Shown here: one piece after another, positions 17,420 to 27,634 of the stretch | Position numbering within the stretch: position 1 is the first letter of the stretch | Layout: each line of letters starts with the position of its first letter | NCBI GenBank assembly: GCA_947258405.1 | Contig: CAMYIE010000012.1 | Span: 1 to 64,000, forward strand | DNA: 64,000 bases | Reading direction: 5' to 3' | From: an uncultured Eudoraea sp. | GTDB lineage: Bacteria > Bacteroidota > Bacteroidia > Flavobacteriales > Flavobacteriaceae | Translations under genes and position numbers: made by a program | Notes under the pieces: generated by a model | Told to the model about the DNA's origin: nothing | What the model saw: the letters and a program-made list of their open reading frames with translations, nothing else | Databases searched by the model: none

Positions 17420-18154
17420 ATGCAAAAATTACTGGCCTATCCGCTCACCGGTATTTATTTTATCTTCTTTGGGATCACCCTGGTTATCTTTCATCCTATT
17501 CAATGGATCTGTTTGAAATTATTTGGTTACCAGGCACACCATAAAAGCGTAGCTATTCTCAACCTGTGTATCATAAGATGTACCCATGTTCTGGGAACCC
17601 GATACAGCTTTAAAAATCCACATAAACTACCCAAAGGACGCCCACTGATTATTGTTTCCAATCATCAGAGCATGTACGATATTCCGCCTATTATCTGGTA
17701 TATGAGAGATCACCATCCAAAGTTTGTCAGCAAAATTGAGCTGGGCAAAGGGATTCCCAGTGTGTCGTTTAATCTAAGACATGGTGGATCGGTGCTGATC
17801 AATAGAAAAGACAGCAAGCAAGCCATAACCCAAATCGCCAGGTTGGGTAACTATATAGAAGAAAATAAAAGAAGTGCTGTGATATTCCCTGAGGGGACAA
17901 GAAGTAGAAACGGCCATCCTAAGAAATTCCAGCCTACAGGACTAAAAATGCTTATAAAAAAATCTCCTTCGGCATTGCTGGTCCCATTGAGCATCAACAA
18001 TAGCTGGAAAATATTGCGCTATGGTTCCTTTCCCTATGGCCTGGGTTGTCACCTGAAATTCCAGGTGCATGAGCCCATAGAGATCAGGGGTGAAGTAGAT
18101 GATCTAATACAGCAGGCGGAGGCTGTGGTTACCCAGGGTATAACAGCAAAATAA
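17420..18154 (+). CDS. 1-acyl-sn-glycerol-3-phosphate acyltransferase (PlsC family)
   Basis: The 244-residue product has a hydrophobic N-terminus (about 5-33), the acyltransferase motif HX4D at H82-D87 (NHQSMYD) and the glycerophosphate-binding FPEGTRS at 156-162. It would transfer an acyl chain to lysophosphatidic acid to make phosphatidic acid at the inner membrane. The stop overlaps the next gene's start (TAATG), so the two are translationally coupled. Confidence 0.93.
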   Translation: MQKLLAYPLTGIYFIFFGITLVIFHPIQWICLKLFGYQAHHKSVAILNLCIIRCTHVLGTRYSFKNPHKLPKGRPLIIVSNHQSMYDIPPIIWYMRDHHPKFVSKIELGKGIPSVSFNLRHGGSVLINRKDSKQAITQIARLGNYIEENKRSAVIFPEGTRSRNGHPKKFQPTGLKMLIKKSPSALLVPLSINNSWKILRYGSFPYGLGCHLKFQVHEPIEIRGEVDDLIQQAEAVVTQGITAK

Positions 18155-18813
18155 TGGATAAAAAAAGTTGTATTGAACTTACTGAGGCCTTTGTTAAAAA
18201 ACAACTGGAAGGGGCCGAAGCGGGTCATGATTGGTTTCATATACAACGGGTCTACAAAACCGCCATGTATATTGCCGAAAAGGAGAAGGTAAACACTTTT
18301 GTGGTGGCATTGGGTGCGCTGCTGCACGATATCGCTGATCCTAAATTCCATCATGGGGACGAGGAGCTAGGACCGACCATAGCTGCCGAATTCCTCGAAT
18401 CTATCGATCTCTCCTCAGAAGTTCAACAAATGGTAATCGATATAATCCGTAACAGCTCCTTTAAAAACTCACTTTCGGGCAAAACACCACCCACACCCTC
18501 TGTTGAGCTCCAGGTGGTTCAGGATGCCGACCGACTAGATGCGATCGGTGCCATTGGAATTGCCCGTGCTTTTCATTACGGAGGATTCAAAAACAGACTT
18601 CTTTACGATCCGGAAATCGCCCCTGATCTCCATATGGATAAGGAAACCTATAAACGATCAAAGAGTCCTACCATCAACCATTTCTACGAAAAACTCCTCT
18701 TGTTAAAAGACCGGATGAACACCGCCACCGGCAAATCACTGGCACAAAACAGACATGAGTATATGCAGGGGTTTCTCAATCGGTTTTATCGGGAATGGGA
18801 AGGGTCTTCCTAG
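18154..18813 (+). CDS. HD-domain phosphohydrolase
   Basis: The 219-residue product has the HD metal-binding pattern: H29 (DWFHI), H58-D59 (ALLHDIAD) and a distal Asp within VVQDADRLDAIG near residue 124. It resembles the YedJ-like single-domain HD family, whose members hydrolyse nucleotides or other phosphate esters. Substrate unknown. The gene is translationally coupled to the plsC-like gene. Confidence 0.88.
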   Translation: MDKKSCIELTEAFVKKQLEGAEAGHDWFHIQRVYKTAMYIAEKEKVNTFVVALGALLHDIADPKFHHGDEELGPTIAAEFLESIDLSSEVQQMVIDIIRNSSFKNSLSGKTPPTPSVELQVVQDADRLDAIGAIGIARAFHYGGFKNRLLYDPEIAPDLHMDKETYKRSKSPTINHFYEKLLLLKDRMNTATGKSLAQNRHEYMQGFLNRFYREWEGSS

Positions 18814-18871
18814 TAATTCCCTAAATCCGTGAAGTCAGCTATAAGGCGAAGAATTAAACTGTTTCTACTCA

Positions 18872-19945
18872 TCAAAACAGCCTCAATTGTCCGTCTTTGA
18901 AATCCTGGTGCATCGATCTGTTTAGTGAAGGAAAGGCTTTATCCTTAAAATACCTGTTTTTAGCCAATTTACCCAAATCGTTAATTTGTCTGGCTATTTG
19001 GCCTTCACCTTTGACACGCAGACCGAACCTGCTATCGTTTAGTTTACCACCGTGACAGGCAGCGATTAGGCCAAGTACCTTATCGGCTTTAGCGGGCATA
19101 GCTTTCCTAATCCAATCGGTAAAGATCTGTCCTATCGCACCATTAAGTCGTACTATAGTGAGTGCAAATGAAATGGCGCCGTTCTCTGAGGCCCTCCTGG
19201 CCAGATCCAGGATCTCATGACTATTGATTCCGGGGATTATTGGGGCCAGCATAGCGTTTACAGGTATATTTTTTTCGGAGAGTATCCGAATGGTCTCAAG
19301 ACGTTTTTTGATACTGGTTGTTCTGGGTTCTAATACCCTTCGGGTATTTTCATTAAGTGAAGTCAGTGAAATATGAACGCCGACCAAATTGTGTTGAGCG
19401 AGTTCCTCTATGAGGTCTATGTCGCGGAGCACAAGGGAATTTTTGGTGATAATACCTACCGGATGTCTGTATTTTAAAAACACCTCAAGACAGGCACGGG
19501 TGAGCTTAAATTTTTGTTCTGCTGGTTGATAGCAATCCGTATTACCGGAAAGCACTATTGTTTCTGCTTTCCAGCTCTTTTTTCTCAACTTCTGTTCCAA
19601 TAAAACAGGAGCTTCTTCCTTAACCAGGATCTGTTGCTCAAAATCAAGCCCGGCGCTATATCCCCAGAATTCATGCGTATTTCTGGCATAACAGTAAATG
19701 CACCCATGTTCACATCCCTGGTATGGATTCATCGAAAATTTCATGGGCACATCCGGACTATTAACAGGATTGATCACCGTTTTGGGATATACAGGTATAT
19801 ATTTGGTTTTGGGACTGCGAGCCACTTCCCCGTTTTTGGAGCAGTATTCCAAAAACTCATTCAGGGTTTCATGCTCAAGCTCGAGAAAACGATTTGAAGG
19901 ATTTCCCTGGGCCCCCCTTCCCTTTAAATAGGATTTGTTTTGCAC
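18872..19945 (-). CDS. PA0069/Rv2578c family radical SAM protein
   Basis: The 357-residue protein has the radical-SAM cluster CxxxCxxC at C78, C82 and C85 (NPYQGCEHGCIYCYARNTHE). This sequence context, with the N-terminal KGRGAQGNPSNRF, marks the PA0069 family, which is related to spore photoproduct lyase. The reaction is not established; DNA-linked repair roles have been suggested by similarity. Length is normal and it stands as a single gene on the minus strand. Confidence 0.93.
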   Translation of the reverse strand: MQNKSYLKGRGAQGNPSNRFLELEHETLNEFLEYCSKNGEVARSPKTKYIPVYPKTVINPVNSPDVPMKFSMNPYQGCEHGCIYCYARNTHEFWGYSAGLDFEQQILVKEEAPVLLEQKLRKKSWKAETIVLSGNTDCYQPAEQKFKLTRACLEVFLKYRHPVGIITKNSLVLRDIDLIEELAQHNLVGVHISLTSLNENTRRVLEPRTTSIKKRLETIRILSEKNIPVNAMLAPIIPGINSHEILDLARRASENGAISFALTIVRLNGAIGQIFTDWIRKAMPAKADKVLGLIAACHGGKLNDSRFGLRVKGEGQIARQINDLGKLAKNRYFKDKAFPSLNRSMHQDFKDGQLRLF

Positions 19946-20030
19946 ATTATGGATTTATTCCAAATATATGGAATATATCCATTTTATAAACTACTAATGA
20001 TCAAAGTTCTTGATTGGGATAAAGAAGTTT

Positions 20031-21584
20031 TTAGTTGATCGCAACGTTGACCAATTGCTTCTTTGTTCCGCGCTTTGCGTAGAACAACAAATGATCTTCT
20101 TGTGGATCCATCAAGGGTTTCGATACCATAAATGGTAGTCGGGCTTCCTGTGCGTCTATTACTTTTTCGTATTTGACTTTACCCTGGGCATTCAATTGAA
20201 TCACAAATACATTGCGATTACGGCTCAGTCCCTGCTTAAAAATCAACCTTTCGTCGTTAAGTAACTGTGGATTATCAGCCGCAGTGCAAATAAAGAAGTA
20301 GGTATTGCCTCCTTTGGTACATGAGCTATAGGAAGCATAGGCCCCATCGCCCTGAGTAACCTCAGATTTATTGATATTCCGCGCCCAGAGTATATCGCCT
20401 CTGGAATCTAATTTCGCACTTACAATATCGTTGTGGTGATATCGCTCTACCCTTAGTCGGCCTCCGCTCGAATTTGCCTGAACACTGCTGGTTACAAAAT
20501 ACTCCTCGGCATTGAACAACACAGATCCATCGTCAGTAAAACTTACATTTTTAAATACTAGGTTCTTAATCGGGTCTGTATCATCACGACCAAATTTGTC
20601 CTGCATAAATTCCTCGGTAAAAGGATTGTACTTTTTTACCTTTATCTCAAGGGATTTGGAATCCATTTTAAAGTATCCTATTCCATTATAGCGGTTATCT
20701 TTTCTATCGGCATAGAAACCAACACAAATAAGCTCACCTTTATGCAAAATGGGTTTTAGGGCTTCAGAATATTTCTCCGGACTGTCGAAGCTTCTGGTCT
20801 TGACACCTGCTTCAGACACCATGATCATCTCATACTGAAACTTGCGCTCCAATGCTTTGAATCGCTTCTTTTTAAAATAGGCCTTGGCTATGATATAGAC
20901 CCTTTTCTTGTCCTTTGACATAGCGATATTTTCAAAGGCATAATTTTTTTCCTCAATTTCTTTCGATAAATCCTGGTCGAACAGTTGTTCCAGGGCGGCG
21001 TTATAGATATAGATCCTGTGCTGATTATCTTTGCCTTTCCTGTAATGTACGCTCAAAATAAAGGCAGACTTATCTTCATTAAATAATGCGGTGGTTGTAA
21101 ATCCTGATTTAAAGTTTCGATTATAGTAATTGCGTTCTAGAGGATTTTCCACAGCCTGAGACGGAATGGATAGCAGCGCTTTTGTAGTAAAGTTAAAGTT
21201 GCTTATAGAACTGTTATGAACTATATAGTTGTATGTTGCACGCTCTTCGCTATACTCAAGCAAGAGCAGATATAGTTTGCCGTTGGCAACATAACCCTCC
21301 ACAAAATCACCACCACGATGTTTGTAATTATACTCTTCAATGAGCTCTAAATCCTTATTGTAGCGCTCTATATAATACCCTTTGGGCTTGAGGACTAAAC
21401 CAGTAAAATAAGAACGTACAAGCAGGTAACCGCCCATACCGTCCTCATTTATCGATAAAAGATTCGAGTATTTATACCGATCATTATATTTTTCTCCAAA
21501 ATGATAGTCGATCGGCATGACCTGCGCCTGTGCCGTTACTAGACCGAGAATCAAAAGCAATAGAATACTAAACCGTTTAGACAT
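20031..21584 (-). CDS. Unrecognised exported protein, beta-propeller-like
   Basis: The 517-residue product starts with a clear signal peptide (about 1-21, ending AQAQ). The rest has repeated strand-rich units with Asp/Asn turns and aromatic residues (for example KGYYIERYNKDLELIEEYNY, MSKDKKRVYIIAKAY, FTDDGSVLFNAEEYF and LDSRGDILWARNINK), which suggests a beta-propeller. No family was recognised. The stop lies 85 bp from the radical SAM gene's start. It probably follows the crotonase gene by 18 bp in one transcript. Confidence 0.75.
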   Translation of the reverse strand: MSKRFSILLLLILGLVTAQAQVMPIDYHFGEKYNDRYKYSNLLSINEDGMGGYLLVRSYFTGLVLKPKGYYIERYNKDLELIEEYNYKHRGGDFVEGYVANGKLYLLLLEYSEERATYNYIVHNSSISNFNFTTKALLSIPSQAVENPLERNYYNRNFKSGFTTTALFNEDKSAFILSVHYRKGKDNQHRIYIYNAALEQLFDQDLSKEIEEKNYAFENIAMSKDKKRVYIIAKAYFKKKRFKALERKFQYEMIMVSEAGVKTRSFDSPEKYSEALKPILHKGELICVGFYADRKDNRYNGIGYFKMDSKSLEIKVKKYNPFTEEFMQDKFGRDDTDPIKNLVFKNVSFTDDGSVLFNAEEYFVTSSVQANSSGGRLRVERYHHNDIVSAKLDSRGDILWARNINKSEVTQGDGAYASYSSCTKGGNTYFFICTAADNPQLLNDERLIFKQGLSRNRNVFVIQLNAQGKVKYEKVIDAQEARLPFMVSKPLMDPQEDHLLFYAKRGTKKQLVNVAIN

Positions 21585-21602
21585 ATACGATTATTAATTA
21601 GC

Positions 21603-22388
21603 TCATCGTGTCCCCGTAAATTTTGCTTTTCTTTTTTCGAGAAAAGCGGTGGTGCCCTCCCTGAAATCCTCGGTGCCAAAACAGGCCCCGAAAGATTCTA
21701 TTTCAGTGGCAAAGCCCAGTGCATTATTCTTAAAACCCGCATTTACCGCTTTTATTGCATAGCTTATGGCTACAGGCGAATTATTTGCAATCCTGCCAGC
21801 AATTTTAATAGACAAATCCAGAAGTTCTTCTACCGGTACAACACGATTAACCAGGTGGTAGCGTTCTGCCTCTTTTGCATCGATCATAGCACCGGTCACT
21901 ATCATTTCCATGGCCTTGCCCCTGCCAGCTAGCTGCGGCAGTCTCTGGGTTCCGCCATAGCCAGGGATAACCCCAAGGGATACTTCCGGCAAACCCAGCT
22001 TAGCATTATCCGATGCGATCCGAAAATGGCAGGATAGCGCCAATTCTAACCCGCCGCCGAGCGCAAATCCGTTAATGGCAGCAATAACAGGTGTTGACAG
22101 GTTTTCGACAAAGTTAAAGAGGAGCTCTTGCCCTTCCGATGCCAGTTGCTCGCCCTGAGCCGGTGAAAAGCCCGCGAATTCAGATATATCGGCCCCGGCA
22201 ACAAAAGCCTTTTCTCCAGACCCAGTAAGGATAATCACCCTTATTTCCCTGTCATTTTCCAATTGTGCAAAAGCCTTGTGTAACTCTGAAATCGTAATGC
22301 GATTAAGCGCATTTAGTTTTTTGGGGCGATCGATGGTTATAATCGCAATATATCCTTCTTTATCTATCAGAATATTTTCAAAATCCAT
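21603..22388 (-). CDS. Enoyl-CoA hydratase/isomerase (crotonase) family protein
   Basis: The 261-residue product shows the crotonase signatures: the oxyanion-hole segment AGADISEF and the glycine-rich NGFALGGGLELALSC, with both acid-base glutamates at E115 and E135 (PEVSLGVIPGYGGTQRL). It therefore should hydrate enoyl-CoA, as in fatty-acid or amino-acid breakdown. The gene lies 11 bp downstream of the sensor kinase gene on the same strand. Confidence 0.93.
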   Translation of the reverse strand: MDFENILIDKEGYIAIITIDRPKKLNALNRITISELHKAFAQLENDREIRVIILTGSGEKAFVAGADISEFAGFSPAQGEQLASEGQELLFNFVENLSTPVIAAINGFALGGGLELALSCHFRIASDNAKLGLPEVSLGVIPGYGGTQRLPQLAGRGKAMEMIVTGAMIDAKEAERYHLVNRVVPVEELLDLSIKIAGRIANNSPVAISYAIKAVNAGFKNNALGFATEIESFGACFGTEDFREGTTAFLEKRKAKFTGTR

Positions 22389-22399
22389 ATCTGTATTAT

Positions 22400-23851
22400 T
22401 TAAGCTGCTTTAGGAAATTTCACTGTAAATACTGTGCCTTTACCTTTTTGAGAGGTAAAATCTATCGTTCCCTCATAGGTCTCCACAATATTTCGCACCA
22501 TACCTAGGCCCAGGCCCATACCGCTGGTTTTAGTAGTGAACTTAGGTTCAAAAATCTTGTCTTTATAATCATCGGCTATACCAATTCCATTATCAGCTAT
22601 GGAAATTTTTACCTGGTTTCCCTCTGAGGCCACACTGACCAGTATCCTGGGCGAAGAAACATCGGGAACAGCCTGAATCGCATTCTTGACGAGGTTGGTC
22701 ACTATGCGAACCAATTGCGTACGATCTAATTTGGCGATTATCCTCTCCTCGTCGGCGATAAAGTGAATATAGTTCTCATTAAATATATCGAGTGCGAGTT
22801 TTACGGTCTGTACCACATTCAGTGTTTCATTTTGTTGTGCCGGCATATCGGCAAAACTCGAAAATGCCGATGCTATGCTACTCAGGGTGTCGATCTGCTG
22901 AATTATGGTCTTCGAGAACTCGGCCACCTTTATATCTACTTCAGGGTCCTTTGGATCGAATTTGCGCTCAAAGCTCTGAATACTCAACCGCATTGGGGTC
23001 AATGGGTTTTTGATCTCATGCGCTACCTGTTTCGCCATCTCCCTCCAGGCCTGTTCCCTTTCACTACGCGCCAGTTTTGCGGCACTCGCTTCGAGCTGAT
23101 CTATCATTCCGTTATAGGACTCGATAAGATTTCTGATTTCCGTACTGGGCTTTGCCAGTATTATCTTCTCATTGCGTTGAGTAAGTCGGGTTTGATTCAT
23201 TTTTTCCGAAATGGTTTGCAATGACCTTGTAATGTATTTGGATATAAAAAACGCCAGGCCGATAGCAATTCCGAGCATCACCAGATAAACCGCCCCCAAA
23301 CGCATCATGAACTCCCTCAGTTCCATATCGTTAAAGGTGTTATCCTCGTAATAGGGAATATTTAATATGCCAATTGGTTTAAATTTATTGTCGGTGATAT
23401 AACGATAGGAATCCTGGTATTTATCCCCCACTGCGGCGTTCTGTTCCACATACCTTTTTTCTACGCTGTTGGAAATTCTGGAAATGATTTCGGGTTTCAG
23501 CTGTGAGGAGATCGAATCGTATTTGAATTTGGGTCTGGAACTCTTTATCAATTGCCCTTTTAGATCATAGAGATTAAAATTTACGTTCTGAACATCGGCT
23601 ATCCTGTATATTTCATCTTTGAAGATCAGAGTGAGGTTTTCGGTAGTTACCGGATAGGTGGTGGCCTTTAGCGTATATTCCATGCTCTGAACTATCTGGG
23701 ATTCCTTACGTTCGAGCCTGTCGCGATGATAATCTTTAGATTGCTCCCTGTATTGGTAGACCGTAACCCCTGCAATGAGTACCGAAGCCGTTAAAACCAG
23801 CAAAATCATCCCGATAAAAATGCGGGATCTAAGTGAAAACTTTCTAAACAA
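22400..23851 (-). CDS. NtrY-like sensor histidine kinase
   Basis: The 483-residue protein has a first transmembrane helix (about 10-31), a periplasmic sensor region (about 35-182), a second helix (about 186-203), a HAMP linker (about 204-260), a HisKA domain with H278 in QVAHEIKNPLTPMRL, and a HATPase domain (DNGIGIAD and GMGLGLGMV). The H-box variant HEIKNPLTP is that of the NtrY/NtrB group. No response regulator gene is adjacent, so the partner is encoded elsewhere. It is followed by the crotonase gene. Confidence 0.95.
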   Translation of the reverse strand: MFRKFSLRSRIFIGMILLVLTASVLIAGVTVYQYREQSKDYHRDRLERKESQIVQSMEYTLKATTYPVTTENLTLIFKDEIYRIADVQNVNFNLYDLKGQLIKSSRPKFKYDSISSQLKPEIISRISNSVEKRYVEQNAAVGDKYQDSYRYITDNKFKPIGILNIPYYEDNTFNDMELREFMMRLGAVYLVMLGIAIGLAFFISKYITRSLQTISEKMNQTRLTQRNEKIILAKPSTEIRNLIESYNGMIDQLEASAAKLARSEREQAWREMAKQVAHEIKNPLTPMRLSIQSFERKFDPKDPEVDIKVAEFSKTIIQQIDTLSSIASAFSSFADMPAQQNETLNVVQTVKLALDIFNENYIHFIADEERIIAKLDRTQLVRIVTNLVKNAIQAVPDVSSPRILVSVASEGNQVKISIADNGIGIADDYKDKIFEPKFTTKTSGMGLGLGMVRNIVETYEGTIDFTSQKGKGTVFTVKFPKAA

Positions 23852-23938
23852 TCCTTTGAATTTTGCCTAAAGATAGCAATAATCGAACCAAAATATCTGA
23901 GCAAATATTATGCTGAAATCAGCGGGCAGTTTCGATTT

Positions 23939-24490
23939 TTAGGCATCAGGCCGCCGTTCTCTGAAACGCTTATACAGACGGATCCCCAGCATCAGAAGAA
24001 GTACCAGTACTACCATTCCGACTAATCCGAAAATCCAATTAAAAGCATTCTTCAATATGACAAGGAATGTGACCGCAAACAGAACGACGGTAGCCCCTTC
24101 ATTCCATATCCGCATAAAACTCGAGCTATAGCGAAATTTATCCTGCTGAAGCTCCCTGAACATTAAATGTGTTTTGAAGTGATAGGCAAAAAGTAAAACC
24201 ACAAATCCCAGTTTTACATGCATCCAGGCTTGTTCTATCCAGGAAGGCATGATCAACAGTAACCATAAAGCAAATACGGTGGACAATATCGCAGAAGGCC
24301 ATGTGATAATGTACCATAGCCTCTGGCTCATGATCTTCAACTGGCGCGAAAGTATCTCCTTATCAGGCGACTCCTTTTCCTGTGCTTCGATGTGGTAGAT
24401 AAAAAGTCGGGGGATATAGAACAGCCCTGCAAACCATGTAATTACAAAGATCAGATGTAAGGCCTTGATATAATTATAATACATCCCCAT
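23939..24490 (-). CDS. hemJ: Protoporphyrinogen IX oxidase HemJ
   Basis: The 183-residue membrane protein has four to five hydrophobic segments. The first, YIKALHLIFVITWFAGLFYI, followed by PRLFIYHIEA, is the HemJ signature with its conserved histidine. WMHVKLGFVVLLFAYH holds further conserved His. HemJ oxidises protoporphyrinogen IX to protoporphyrin IX, the penultimate step of the heme route completed by HemH at 34709. The family is sometimes labelled CopD-like, but the helix order and motifs fit HemJ. It follows the Asp-box protein gene by 1 bp, an unexpected coupling. Confidence 0.85.
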   Translation of the reverse strand: MGMYYNYIKALHLIFVITWFAGLFYIPRLFIYHIEAQEKESPDKEILSRQLKIMSQRLWYIITWPSAILSTVFALWLLLIMPSWIEQAWMHVKLGFVVLLFAYHFKTHLMFRELQQDKFRYSSSFMRIWNEGATVVLFAVTFLVILKNAFNWIFGLVGMVVLVLLLMLGIRLYKRFRERRPDA

Positions 24491-24491
24491 T

Positions 24492-27400
24492 TTAATCTAT
24501 CCTTAAAGCACCAATCCCTGCCTCCCAGAGTTCTTGGTTATAATCTGGTATGCTTTGTTTAATAAGGGTCCCGGCCCGTTGCTTGAGTCCGGCCCATTGC
24601 TTTTCCAGTTCTTCCCTGCGCTCCTTCGAACTATTATTCACCCTTGGGATAGCACTATTGGTCTGGTCGATCAGGAACATATATTCCGCAGTAAATTTAT
24701 TTGGAAAATTTTCTACATCGTCATAGGCCTTCGACTTGCGTTGCACCATTTCTTTATCCCACTGGTCTAGTTTTTCCATAAGGAGCTTTCCTTCCTTCAG
24801 CAATCTTTCATCCTGAAGGGTCCCCATAACGCTTTTTAACTGGCTCTGTACGTTGTAAAGACTGTTTATGGTCTGATGCATAGCCATGAGTTCATTCTCC
24901 GTTTCGCTCATAAAATCATCGTATTCCTTATGTTGAGCATCGCTGATCTCAACCCCGGGCGTATTTATGATTTTTCCGGTAGTCTCAACGGTCTGGCTAC
25001 CATAATTAAGCCTCACTTTATAACTGCCTGGGGCCGCCCTGTGTCCGGAGAAGTTTGTTTCAAAATAGACATTGGATACGCCCATCTTTGTCTGATGGTT
25101 AAGATCCCATACAAACCTGTTGAGGCCTGCTTTTTTAGCAAGTACAGGTTCTGCTGAAGGGCCTCCATCCCACTTTTTAAATGTGGTATCTTTTACAGAA
25201 CTGAATTGTCGGATCATTTTCCCATTCACATCCATGATCTCTAAGCGAAGATCCATCGAATCTGCCATTTTGGGAAGCTCGTAATAAAGCACCATTCCAT
25301 TGGCCGGGTTTACACCTTCGAAAGGATGTGTTCCTTTAAAACTATTATCGTTCTGGTTTAATTCACTATACCAGGAAGCGTAATAAGTATCTTCAGGAGC
25401 AAAGATCTTAAGACCTTTTTCAGCGCTCTTGAATTGAGAAAGCAGTGCCAGATCATCCAGGATCCAGAAGGCACGCCCCGAAGTAGCAACAATCAGATCA
25501 CCCTGGTTTACTTTAAGATCTGTAATTGGTGCCACCGGCAGGTTTAACTGCAATGACTCCCATTTAAGTCCTCCATTCCAAGAAATATATAGTCCTTTTT
25601 CGGTGCCAGCAAAGAGCAGGTCTTTGCGATCTTGGTCCTCCCTGACCACACGCGTAAAGGAACCATAAGGGATTCCCTTGCTGATGTTGGTCCAGCTCTG
25701 ACCGTAATTGGTCGTCTTATAAATAGCTGGAGTATAATCGTTGAATTTATATCTGGTAGTGGCGATGTAGGCCGTGGCAGGATCATGGGGAGATACCTCA
25801 ACTGCATTAACCAGGCATTCAGCCAGTCCTTTTGGTGTAACATTCTTCCAGTTCTCACCACCATCCCGTGTGAGATGAACAAAGCCGTCATCACTGGCTG
25901 TCCAGAAAACCCCTTTTTCATGGGGTGATTCTATCATATAAACAATGGTACCATAGTTTTCGGCTCCGACTGCTTCATTGGTATATGGTCCGCCGCCATT
26001 TCCCTGTTTGTCATCCATATTCCGGGTCAGGTCGGGTGAGATTTCTTCCCAGCTCAGTCCCATATCTCTTGTTCGCAATACTACCTGGGCACAGTGGTAA
26101 TAGGTGCCAGGTTCGTGTTTGGAACCAATTATTGGCGCATTCCAGTTATAAAGATATTTCATATCCCGTGCGGCTCTTCCCAAATACTGAATCGGAGCCG
26201 CCATGATTTTTGTCTCTTGTTTAGATTCCATATCGAGCACTTCAATCGTACCGAGATAATTTCCCCCAAGCACATATCTTGGATTATCCGGATCGAAAGC
26301 GGCGTAAGCACTTTCTCCCCCGGCAGCATATGTCCAGTCCTGTTCTGAGATCCCTCCCCGGCCCAGCGACATATACGGAATTCGTACAGAGCTGTTGTCC
26401 TGTTGCCCTCCATAGATGTTATAGGGGAATAAGTTATCGGTGTTGATCCGGTAGAACTGGGCTGTAGGCATATTATCCTGGGTAGACCAGCTCGTTCCAT
26501 AATTAAAACTAATGGCGGCTCCTCCATCGTTGGCAATGACCATATTTTTCGAATTATCAGGATTAATCCACAGATCGTGAAAGTCGCCGTGAGTACCACT
26601 CAGCCGTTCCCAGCTCTTGCCTCCGTCGATGGAGCGCAATGCGGGGGCACTCATCACATAAACCGTATTTTCATCGTTTGGATCGGGAAACACTTCAATA
26701 TAGTACCATGCTCTTTGCACTAATCTATTGTCGCCACTGACCATCTTCCAGTTGTTGCCGGCATCGTTGGAAACAAATAATCCGCCTTTATCCTTATCTG
26801 AATCACTTTCAATAAGGGCATAGACCTTATCGGAATTCGCAGCGCTGACGGCAATGGCCATTTTACCTTTTTCCTCAGGTAGTCCTTTATGTATTTTTTT
26901 CCAGCTAGTGCCACCGTCCATAGATTTGAAGAGACCGCTTCCCTCACCACCGCTGATCACCTTATGAGGTTTTCGTTGATGATGCCACATCGCCGCATAA
27001 AGAGTTTCGGGTGTATGAGGATCCATCGACAATTCTGAACAACCCGTAAGTTCGTTAACAAAGAGTGATTGATCCCAGGTTTTGCCACCATCGCTGGTCT
27101 TATAGATCCCTCTTTCTTTATTAGGTCCATACAAAGCCCCTTGTGCTGCCACATAGACGATATCAGGATTCGTAGGATGAATGCGTATCCTGGATATATG
27201 CTGGGTTGCTTCCAGACCAACTTTTGTCCACGTCTTACCTGCGTCGATTGACTTATAAACTCCATCGCCATAGGAAGTCATCACGCCTCTTGGAGCATGT
27301 TCCCCCATTCCGCAGTACAATATATTTGCATTGGATGCTGAAACCGCAATTGCCCCGACAGAACCTGTCTTAAAATATCCATCGGAAATATTTTCCCATT

Positions 27401-27617
27401 GCTGGCCGGCATCTGTGGTTTTCCAGAGCCCCCCACCGGTGGTCCCCATATAATAAGTAAAAGGGTCGCCAATTACACCAGTTGCGCAAACAGATCTTCC
27501 TCCTCGAAAGGGTCCTATGTTGCGGTACTTTACGGGCTTAAAATATTCTTCTGCATTTTGAGCACTTAATGTCACAGTTAGCATCAGCGCGATAATCAAA
27601 TGGATGGAAACTTTCAT
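24492..27617 (-). CDS. Exported Asp-box (VPS10/BNR-like) beta-propeller protein, copy 1
   Basis: The 1041-residue product has a signal peptide (about 1-19, ending LSAQ). Multiple Asp-box repeats of S-x-D-x-G-x-x-W type follow ([58 protein letters not shown]), forming one or two beta-propellers up to about residue 700. A beta-sandwich/FlgD-like segment ([14 protein letters not shown]) and a helical C-terminus (about 890-1041) complete it. Such proteins are usually labelled 'glycosyl hydrolase' or sortilin-like, but no catalytic glycosidase residues can be claimed. It is 17 bp from its paralogue and 1 bp before hemJ. Confidence 0.88.
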   Translation of the reverse strand: MKVSIHLIIALMLTVTLSAQNAEEYFKPVKYRNIGPFRGGRSVCATGVIGDPFTYYMGTTGGGLWKTTDAGQQWENISDGYFKTGSVGAIAVSASNANILYCGMGEHAPRGVMTSYGDGVYKSIDAGKTWTKVGLEATQHISRIRIHPTNPDIVYVAAQGALYGPNKERGIYKTSDGGKTWDQSLFVNELTGCSELSMDPHTPETLYAAMWHHQRKPHKVISGGEGSGLFKSMDGGTSWKKIHKGLPEEKGKMAIAVSAANSDKVYALIESDSDKDKGGLFVSNDAGNNWKMVSGDNRLVQRAWYYIEVFPDPNDENTVYVMSAPALRSIDGGKSWERLSGTHGDFHDLWINPDNSKNMVIANDGGAAISFNYGTSWSTQDNMPTAQFYRINTDNLFPYNIYGGQQDNSSVRIPYMSLGRGGISEQDWTYAAGGESAYAAFDPDNPRYVLGGNYLGTIEVLDMESKQETKIMAAPIQYLGRAARDMKYLYNWNAPIIGSKHEPGTYYHCAQVVLRTRDMGLSWEEISPDLTRNMDDKQGNGGGPYTNEAVGAENYGTIVYMIESPHEKGVFWTASDDGFVHLTRDGGENWKNVTPKGLAECLVNAVEVSPHDPATAYIATTRYKFNDYTPAIYKTTNYGQSWTNISKGIPYGSFTRVVREDQDRKDLLFAGTEKGLYISWNGGLKWESLQLNLPVAPITDLKVNQGDLIVATSGRAFWILDDLALLSQFKSAEKGLKIFAPEDTYYASWYSELNQNDNSFKGTHPFEGVNPANGMVLYYELPKMADSMDLRLEIMDVNGKMIRQFSSVKDTTFKKWDGGPSAEPVLAKKAGLNRFVWDLNHQTKMGVSNVYFETNFSGHRAAPGSYKVRLNYGSQTVETTGKIINTPGVEISDAQHKEYDDFMSETENELMAMHQTINSLYNVQSQLKSVMGTLQDERLLKEGKLLMEKLDQWDKEMVQRKSKAYDDVENFPNKFTAEYMFLIDQTNSAIPRVNNSSKERREELEKQWAGLKQRAGTLIKQSIPDYNQELWEAGIGALRID

Positions 27618-27634
27618 ATTGTAAATGGATATTA

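Noticed and set aside
22763-23224. 153-codon plus-strand frame inside the NtrY-like kinase gene
   Set aside because: Antisense to HAMP and HisKA sequence; no independent support.
23939-24490. Copper resistance protein CopD
   Set aside because: Helix pattern and the KALHLIFVITWFAGL and PRLFIYH motifs fit HemJ better, and the other late heme genes are nearby.
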